From: Candidatus Dojkabacteria bacterium
GTDB lineage: Bacteria; Patescibacteriota; Dojkabacteria; SC72
Direction: 5' to 3'
DNA length: 11,064 nt
Assembly: GCA_012800885.1 (NCBI GenBank)
Contig: JAAZIL010000052.1
Span: 1-11,064 of the forward strand
Shown here: piece by piece, positions 7,306 to 11,064 of the stretch
How positions within the stretch are numbered: position 1 is the stretch's first letter
Layout of the letters: every line of letters begins with the position of its first letter
Program-made: the position numbers and the translations under genes
The notes under the pieces: model-generated
The model's input: only the letters and a program-made list of their open reading frames with translations
What the model was told of the DNA's origin: nothing
Database searches by the model: none

Positions 7306-7358
7306 GATGGAGAGAGCCATTAACTACAATGATTTTAATATCACTGGTTCTCTCCATC
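7306..7358 (+). other. Stem-loop 2: 14-bp inverted repeat abutting stem-loop 1
   Basis: GATGGAGAGAGCCA (7306-7319) pairs with TGGTTCTCTCCATC (7345-7358): 13 Watson-Crick pairs plus one G-T. The G-T wobble exists only in plus-strand RNA; the minus strand has a C-A mismatch there. An inner TGAT/ATCA stem (7330-7333/7340-7343) extends it. It begins on the base after stem-loop 1 ends. It may be a 3' end or processing structure for the basic-protein transcript, part of a non-coding RNA, or a bidirectional block between this unit and valS. No T-tract is present. Confidence 0.65.
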
Positions 7359-7388
7359 TCTACCTTCCAGGAAACTGCAAAGTAAGCG

Positions 7389-9629
7389 CTAAATCTGTTG
7401 TTCCATTAAAAGACTACTTGCAAGGTTTAATGAGACTAATTCCTGCCATACTGATTCAGTAACAAATGGAACAAAGGGATGCATTATCTTAAGGTTTAAC
7501 TTTAATATATAAAGTAACTCTGCTAATCTCTCCACCCTTATCTGAGAACCTATTTCTTGACCCTGTATCTCTCTCTTTATCTCTTCTATCCAGATATCAC
7601 ATACCTGATGCCAGAAGAATTCTCTAATACTCTCTGCTCCTAGGTTAAACTGGTATTTTTCAATATATCTACTCACCTTTACAATATGTTTCTCCGTCTC
7701 AACTATTTTCTCTGTCTTTTTTATCTCCTCTTTAGATATCTTAGGAATCTCTGATTCATTAATATTCATTATTATAAATCTACTTGCATTCCATATCTTG
7801 TTAACAAAATTTCTGTTTCCTTTAATCTTCTCCTCTCTTAAAGGAGCATTGCTACCTGGTAATGCATCAGAGTAATACCAAAGTCTTAGAGCATCAGCCC
7901 CATATCTCTCAAATATCTCTTTAGGCTCTACACTATTCCCTTTTGATTTAGACATTTTAGAACCATCATCTGCTAATATCATACCTGTTACGAAAATATC
8001 TCTAAAAGGGACCTGTCCTGTTCTGTACAATCCCATCATTATCATTCTTGCAGACCACCAAAAGACAATATCTCTTGCATGTATCATCATCTGAGTAGGG
8101 TAGTACTTTTTAAAATCAGCTCCATCTGGGCCTCCTAGGGTAGTGAATGGCCACTGTCCTGAACTAAACCATGTATCAAAGACATCTTCTTCTTTCTCCC
8201 ATATTTCTCCATTAATAGATTCTGGCTTATCTTCTCCTAAGTGTAATTCTCCTGTACCGTTTACTTTAGTTTCTGTTTCTTTTTCAAAATCCTGTACAGC
8301 TCTACCCTTGTTTTCAAGTAACCAATCATAGAGTTTCTTACCTCCACTGTACCAAACTGGTATCCTCTGTCCCCACCATAACTGTCTTGATATACACCAA
8401 GGTTGAATATTCTCATAGAAATGAATTAATGCTTTCTGTTGTCCTTCTGGATATACCTTGACATTTCCCTTTTTCAATTCTTTTAGAGCTTCCTCTGCTA
8501 AAGATTTAACATTTAAATACCATTGGTTTGAGATTATAGGTTCGATATTACTTCTACATCTCTCACATACTGTTACTTCATGTTCAGTATTTTCAATCCT
8601 TTCTAACAAACCTTGCTCATCTAACTCTTTTACCAATGCTTTAGAACACTCTACTGTTTTCATACCTTTAAATCTCTCAGGGATATCTCCTTCCATTAAG
8701 CCTTTCTCATTAATCACATTTATAATCTCTAGGTTATGTCGTTGTCCTAGTTCAAAATCAACAGGAGAGTGTGCTGGAGTTACTTTAACAGCACCTGTAC
8801 CTAACTCCATATCTACCTCTTCATCTGCTATTACAGGGATTTCTCTATCTGCTATCGGTAGTAATACCTTCTTACCAACATATTTGGAGTATCTTTTATC
8901 TTTAGGGTGTACTGCGACTGCTGTATCTCCCAACATTGTTTCAGGCCTTGTTGTTGCTACTGTAATATATTCATCTGGATTATCCACTAACGGATATTTA
9001 ATATATGCAAAGATCCCTCTTTTTAACTCATGCTCTGTATCAATATCTGCAAGTGCAGTCATACAACTAGGACATTGGTTAATTATTCGTTTATCCCTGT
9101 ATATTAATCCTTCCTCAAACATAGAGTAGAAGGTCTCATATACTATCTTTGTTAACTTAGGATCTAATGTAAAAAATTCTCTACTAAAATCAGCAGATAA
9201 TCCTATTCGTTTCTCCTGTTCTCTAGCATTCTCTGCATTCTTCATACAGAATTTATATATCTCTTCATAGAACTTCTCTCTACCTAAATCTTCTTTAGTT
9301 TTTCCCTCCATTTCTAAATGTTTTGTAAAAACACTCTCAGTTTGTATACCAGCATGGTCTTTCCCAGGTAGAAGTAATACTGGATGTCCTTTCATTCTCA
9401 TATATCTACCCATTACATCATGAAAAGAGTAACCACATACATGGCCTAAGTGTAGATTAGCATTTGCATTAGGAGGTGGTAATGTAATAGTGAAAGGTTT
9501 TTTAACTTCATACTCTTTCTCCTTAAGATACTCTCCCATCTTATCAGGGTCGGTTAAGCCAGATTTAAACCAGAGAGAGTATATCTCTGTTTCTGTATTA
9601 GAATTATATGATTTTGGTAATTGTTCCAT
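7389..9629 (-). CDS. valS: Valyl-tRNA synthetase (short form)
   Basis: This is a class I synthetase that charges tRNA-Val with valine and edits threonine mischarging. In its 746 residues the HIGH motif is NLHLGH (58-63). Zinc-type CPSC is at 186-189 and CERC at 355-358. The CP1 editing domain (about 205-345) contains ATTRPETMLGDTAVAVHP and ELGTGAVKVTPAHSPVDFELG. The WCISRQLWWGQRIPVW signature is at 411-426, DTWFSSGQWPF at 485-495 and the KMSKS loop at 558-562. An anticodon-binding helical domain (about 605-735) ends the protein. Bacterial ValRS is usually about 880-950 residues; the C-terminal coiled-coil arm is missing, as the protein stops soon after HPFVPFVTESVW. The ATG at 9629 fits both the N-terminal pattern (LPKSYN...IYSLWFKSG) and the promoter just upstream. 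It is on the same strand as metG but separated from it by the basic-protein unit, so it is probably transcribed alone. Confidence 0.97.
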   Translation of the reverse strand: MEQLPKSYNSNTETEIYSLWFKSGLTDPDKMGEYLKEKEYEVKKPFTITLPPPNANANLHLGHVCGYSFHDVMGRYMRMKGHPVLLLPGKDHAGIQTESVFTKHLEMEGKTKEDLGREKFYEEIYKFCMKNAENAREQEKRIGLSADFSREFFTLDPKLTKIVYETFYSMFEEGLIYRDKRIINQCPSCMTALADIDTEHELKRGIFAYIKYPLVDNPDEYITVATTRPETMLGDTAVAVHPKDKRYSKYVGKKVLLPIADREIPVIADEEVDMELGTGAVKVTPAHSPVDFELGQRHNLEIINVINEKGLMEGDIPERFKGMKTVECSKALVKELDEQGLLERIENTEHEVTVCERCRSNIEPIISNQWYLNVKSLAEEALKELKKGNVKVYPEGQQKALIHFYENIQPWCISRQLWWGQRIPVWYSGGKKLYDWLLENKGRAVQDFEKETETKVNGTGELHLGEDKPESINGEIWEKEEDVFDTWFSSGQWPFTTLGGPDGADFKKYYPTQMMIHARDIVFWWSARMIMMGLYRTGQVPFRDIFVTGMILADDGSKMSKSKGNSVEPKEIFERYGADALRLWYYSDALPGSNAPLREEKIKGNRNFVNKIWNASRFIIMNINESEIPKISKEEIKKTEKIVETEKHIVKVSRYIEKYQFNLGAESIREFFWHQVCDIWIEEIKREIQGQEIGSQIRVERLAELLYILKLNLKIMHPFVPFVTESVWQELVSLNLASSLLMEQQI

Positions 9630-9640
9630 TGTAATATGGA

Positions 9641-9649
9641 ATTATATCA
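9641..9649 (-). promoter_or_regulatory. Extended -10 promoter (TGATATAAT) of valS
   Basis: On the minus strand TG lies at 9649-9648, A at 9647 and TATAAT at 9646-9641. Eleven bases separate it from the ATG at 9629, giving a predicted leader of 4-5 bases. That leaves no room for a T-box or other leader regulation of this synthetase. The nine-base core is identical to the one ahead of the zinc-ribbon gene. Confidence 0.65.
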
Positions 9650-9742
9650 GGAAGAAGGGAAGATATGAAAGAAAAAGAAACAAAAGGAAAGGATTTGTAC
9701 TATCTCTTTAATAAATACAAAAATATTTATAAAAGAGAACAC

Positions 9743-9753
9743 CAGCGATAAAG
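9743..9753 (+). repeat. Left copy of 11-bp inverted repeat bracketing the orphan gene
   Basis: CAGCGATAAAG here is the exact reverse complement of CTTTATCGCTG at 10483-10493. The pair encloses 751 bp that hold one complete gene with atypical codon use. No target-site duplication is visible outside the copies and no transposase lies inside. Confidence 0.45.
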
Positions 9754-9758
9754 ATTTT

Positions 9759-9774
9759 TGTCATAAAAATGACA
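9759..9774. other. Short stem-loop TGTCAT/ATGACA
   Basis: A 6-bp stem with a 4-A loop lies beyond the 3' end of the orphan gene. Read from that gene's strand it is followed by A-rich rather than T-rich sequence, so it is at best a weak or atypical terminator. Confidence 0.3.
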
Positions 9775-9799
9775 TAAAGGGCTGGGTCTCTTAATGCTT

Positions 9800-10375
9800 C
9801 TATCCGAGGGATATAACTATTCCTTGATCTCTCTCTTTGGAATATAAAATTTCTTTTTCTTGTGGAGAGATATATCTTTCATATCCATTTTGGATACAAT
9901 ATGATAGCCCCTCTTCATCAAGTAAGGCAATTATTTTTTTAGCCAACATCCGTGGGTTTGGCATGTGGAAAGAGAGGATAAAAAGGACAATGCTCCTTTC
10001 CTCAAGTTGAATATTTATCGGATAAGGATACCCCCAGAACTGAGATATTACTAGGAATAAGGAGTCATACTTGTCTTTCACCTCTGTTGATGTTGATATA
10101 GGGCAACAAGGGAGGCGGTGGAATCGAATTTCATATTCGATACCATCATCGAATGACATCCCCTTCGAAACAGTAACCCACCGACTAGGAAACTGTCGTA
10201 AAACTTCCCTTATTTTTTCCTCCGCTACTTTTCCCTCTCCTTCTCTTTCGCTAACAGAGAAAGACAACTCCATTTCTCCTTCAGAAAAGGAAAAATAGCG
10301 TATGAAAACCGTAGCAGAACTCTGCAACTGTTCCAACAATACGAGTAGTTCTTTTAACTCTATATTTATATCCAT
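9800..10375 (-). CDS. Orphan protein of unknown function, atypical codon use
   Basis: I do not recognise this 191-residue protein. It has no signal peptide and no clear membrane span. Alternating charged and hydrophobic stretches suggest a soluble alpha/beta fold, with a helix at 1-20, then strands around VFIRYFSFSEGEMELSFSVSE. A later half contains YPINIQLEERSIVLFILSFHM and a helix around MLAKKIIALLDEE. A CC pair at about residues 90-91 is the only notable Cys cluster. Six of its 11 Arg codons are CGN, against 1 of 23 in rpoD, and TTG-Leu is frequent; both point to a different origin or relaxed codon selection. It ends in TAG. The ATG at 10375 has no usable Shine-Dalgarno: an AGGAGG lies 19 bases upstream inside a small hairpin. 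Inverted repeats flank it on both sides. Length and even composition support a real gene. Confidence 0.72.
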   Translation of the reverse strand: MDINIELKELLVLLEQLQSSATVFIRYFSFSEGEMELSFSVSEREGEGKVAEEKIREVLRQFPSRWVTVSKGMSFDDGIEYEIRFHRLPCCPISTSTEVKDKYDSLFLVISQFWGYPYPINIQLEERSIVLFILSFHMPNPRMLAKKIIALLDEEGLSYCIQNGYERYISPQEKEILYSKERDQGIVISLG

Positions 10376-10386
10376 GATATTTATGT

Positions 10387-10403
10387 TTAAGGGCCCTCCT
10401 TAA
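10387..10403. other. Hairpin TTAAGG/CCTTAA hiding an AGGAGG on the minus strand
   Basis: TTAAGG (10387-10392) pairs with CCTTAA (10398-10403) around a 5-base loop, 12 bases upstream of the orphan gene's ATG. An alternative pairing, AGGGC/GCCCT, overlaps it. On the minus strand the AGGAGG falls in this structure, so it could affect translation if it lies in the leader. Confidence 0.4.
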
Positions 10404-10410
10404 GCCCTAA

Positions 10411-10472
10411 TAGTATTTGGTGCCTTTAAGTAACTATATAAATAAATAATTAACTAAAAGCACCCAATACTA
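10411..10472. repeat. Large inverted repeat, 13-bp arms plus inner stem
   Basis: The arm TAGTATTTGGTGC (10411-10423) pairs with GCACCCAATACTA (10460-10472) at 12 of 13 positions. After one mismatch the pairing continues as TTTA (10425-10428) with TAAA (10455-10458). The loop is AT-rich. It lies upstream of the orphan gene and could be a leader structure, an operator, or the remains of a mobile-element end. No T-run follows on either strand. Confidence 0.6.
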
Positions 10473-10482
10473 CCAATCCATA

Positions 10483-10493
10483 CTTTATCGCTG
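10483..10493 (-). repeat. Right copy of 11-bp inverted repeat bracketing the orphan gene
   Basis: CTTTATCGCTG here is the reverse complement of the copy at 9743-9753. It lies 11 bases beyond the large inverted repeat. Confidence 0.45.
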
Positions 10494-10498
10494 ATGTA

Positions 10499-10546
10499 AT
10501 TGGTTGTATATATCAAAGATTAAATCTATATATGATATAAACCAAT
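10499..10546. other. Long AT-rich hairpin
   Basis: ATTGGTT (10499-10505) and TATATCA (10509-10515) pair in order with AACCAAT (10540-10546) and TGATATA (10533-10539), with a 3-base bulge. An AGAT/ATCT stem (10517-10520/10524-10527) can form at the tip. The right arm also contains TG-A-TATAAA (10533-10541), an extended -10-like string with no gene start after it. Confidence 0.5.
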
Positions 10547-10735
10547 ATTATTAAAGAGCAGACAAAATATTATAGAAAAAAGAAAAAGAAAGTGCAATAC
10601 TATAGGGCCATTGGGATAGAATCATAAATAGGGATATAAAAGAATTACTCTCAAAATACAAGGGTATCTATTGATATTTCGGATTAAAGTTTATCATTTT
10701 GTCTAAACAATTCCCCACATATATCCTTACGGATA

Positions 10736-10744
10736 TGATATAAT
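10736..10744 (+). promoter_or_regulatory. Extended -10 (TGATATAAT) ahead of the small broken gene
   Basis: TG is at 10736-10737 and TATAAT at 10739-10744. The wider string TATGATATAAT is identical to the one before the zinc-ribbon gene. A GTG at 10751 lies exactly where transcription should start, so a leaderless start is predicted, but that frame is closed after ten codons. Confidence 0.5.
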
Positions 10745-10750
10745 CCCACG

Positions 10751-10929
10751 GTGTCAACAGAGAAAGAATTATTAAAAGGATAAAAACTTTGAATGACATA
10801 AATCTGTTTGTAACACAAGATGGATGGAAGAAAGTAAAGAAACTAGATAGTAATATTCTTAAGAACGGGAATGATGTTAGTGGCTTTAATTTCATATCTT
10901 TAGAAGACCTGATAAAACTAAAAAGATAG
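10751..10929 (+). pseudogene. Small frameshifted gene, possible nucleotidyltransferase remnant
   Basis: A leaderless GTG at 10751 reads MSTEKELLKG and stops at 10781. A -1 shift at the A-run 10774-10777 would join it to an open frame to TAG at 10927, giving about 59 residues. The 3' part (from TTG at 10789) looks protein-like: NDINLFVTQDGWKK and later FNFISLEDLIKLK. The DINLFV and SLEDLIKLK strings resemble the D-I-D-x-x-V and vLSLEDLIxLK parts of small minimal nucleotidyltransferases with the middle missing; this is a weak resemblance. Possible readings are a decayed gene, a one-base assembly error in the A-run, or a true 46-residue protein from the TTG. A programmed shift is unlikely because no canonical slippery heptamer is present. 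Confidence 0.4.
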
Positions 10930-11064
10930 AAAGCACATAAAAGTTATAGAAAAATATCTCTCTGAAAAACATTAAATATTGCCTGACCCTTTCTCCTTAA
11001 ACAGAAAAATTTCTAAACCTGTATAATTAAAATTGTACTAGGTAAATAAATAATATATATATAA
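10930..11064. other. AT-rich right-edge sequence without a gene
   Basis: I see no coding frame. A plus-strand TATAAT at 11022-11027 could be a -10 for a gene beyond the window, but there is no good -35 at 17 bp and no start codon within the window. Confidence 0.4.

Larger units (their letters stand above)
10376..10735. other. Non-coding stretch rich in inverted repeats
   Basis: About 360 bp without a convincing gene. It holds four inverted-repeat elements listed separately and a purine-rich tract (about 10576-10592). From 10606 to 10740 one plus-strand frame is open apart from single TGA (10672) and TAA (10741) stops, and it continues in phase into the broken gene downstream. No clear promoter for the orphan gene is seen; TATAGT on the minus strand at about 10438-10433 is a weak candidate. 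Confidence 0.6.

Noticed and set aside
7132..7358. Identification of the structured region as RNase P RNA, tmRNA, SRP RNA or 6S RNA
   Set aside because: I looked for the conserved core strings (the GAGGAAAGUC-type P4 of RNase P, the tmRNA tag and tRNA-like ends, the SRP GGAA tetraloop with its symmetric loop) and found none on either strand.
7306..7358. Stem-loop 2 as a rho-independent terminator
   Set aside because: No run of T follows the stem on either strand, and the loop is too long for a typical terminator.
8458..9129. A 223-codon plus-strand open frame inside valS
   Set aside because: It is fully antisense to the conserved editing domain of ValRS; its Ser/Leu/Ile-rich translation is what the complement of this gene gives, and it has no ribosome-binding site or domain.
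9630..9660. T-box or amino-acid riboswitch controlling valS
   Set aside because: The extended -10 ends 11 bases before the ATG, so there is no leader in which such an element could lie.
9743..10493. A complete insertion sequence
   Set aside because: There is no transposase domain in the enclosed protein, the terminal repeats are only 11 bp and no target-site duplication is visible.
10606..10740. TGA read as an amino acid in the broken gene, as in Gracilibacteria
   Set aside because: A TAA follows in the same frame, and roughly 3000 codons of clear genes in the window contain no in-frame TGA, so decay or chance is simpler.
10668..10895. A 75-codon minus-strand frame
   Set aside because: It is antisense to the small broken gene, hydrophobic only because it mirrors Lys/Asn/Glu-rich codons, and has no promoter or Shine-Dalgarno.

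Overview
The window looks like a piece of a small-genome Patescibacteria (Candidate Phyla Radiation) chromosome, perhaps Microgenomates or Dojkabacteria-like. It is AT-rich (about one third G+C by eye). The grounds are a DUF4012 protein fused to an epimerase-type domain, a minimal PilN/PilO pair, compact MetRS and ValRS, and nearly zero spacing between genes. The lineage call is an inference; there is no rRNA or ribosomal protein here to anchor it.

Layout. At 3-2672 (+) lies the 3' part of a large membrane protein: an extended-SDR/epimerase C-terminal half, one membrane span, then DUF4012. Its stop is one base from the stop of a convergent zinc-ribbon gene (2674-3018, -). That gene diverges from the primary sigma factor rpoD (3045-4130, +) across only 26 bp. 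The rpoD stop overlaps the stop of a reverse-strand cluster: a small membrane protein (4127-4384), PilO-like (4389-5006) and PilN-like (5009-5569). metG (5609-7054, -) lies just upstream of that cluster. A 334-bp gap (7055-7388) holds a small, very basic protein gene on the + strand with a consensus Shine-Dalgarno and two abutting stem-loops. valS follows (7389-9629, -).

From about 9630 to the right edge the character changes. There is one orphan gene with foreign-looking codon use (9800-10375, -), 11-bp inverted repeats bracketing it, several other inverted repeats, and a small broken or frameshifted gene (10751-10929, +). This looks like an accessory island or a decaying segment next to the housekeeping genes.

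How parts relate. metG and valS supply charged Met- and Val-tRNA. pilN, pilO and the small membrane gene probably encode inner-membrane alignment parts of a type IV pilus. rpoD encodes the sigma factor that would read the promoters in the window. Several promoters have a TGnTATAAT extended -10 placed so that the transcript starts at, or within a few bases of, the start codon. The sigma keeps the His and Glu of region 3.0 that contact the extended -10. Eleven gene ends use TAG (7) or TAA (4) and none uses TGA.

No defence system, CRISPR array, tRNA or recognisable transposase was found. The strongest candidates for something undescribed are the 47-residue basic protein with its structured 3' region, the epimerase-DUF4012 fusion that lacks a visible catalytic lysine, and the repeat-bracketed orphan gene.
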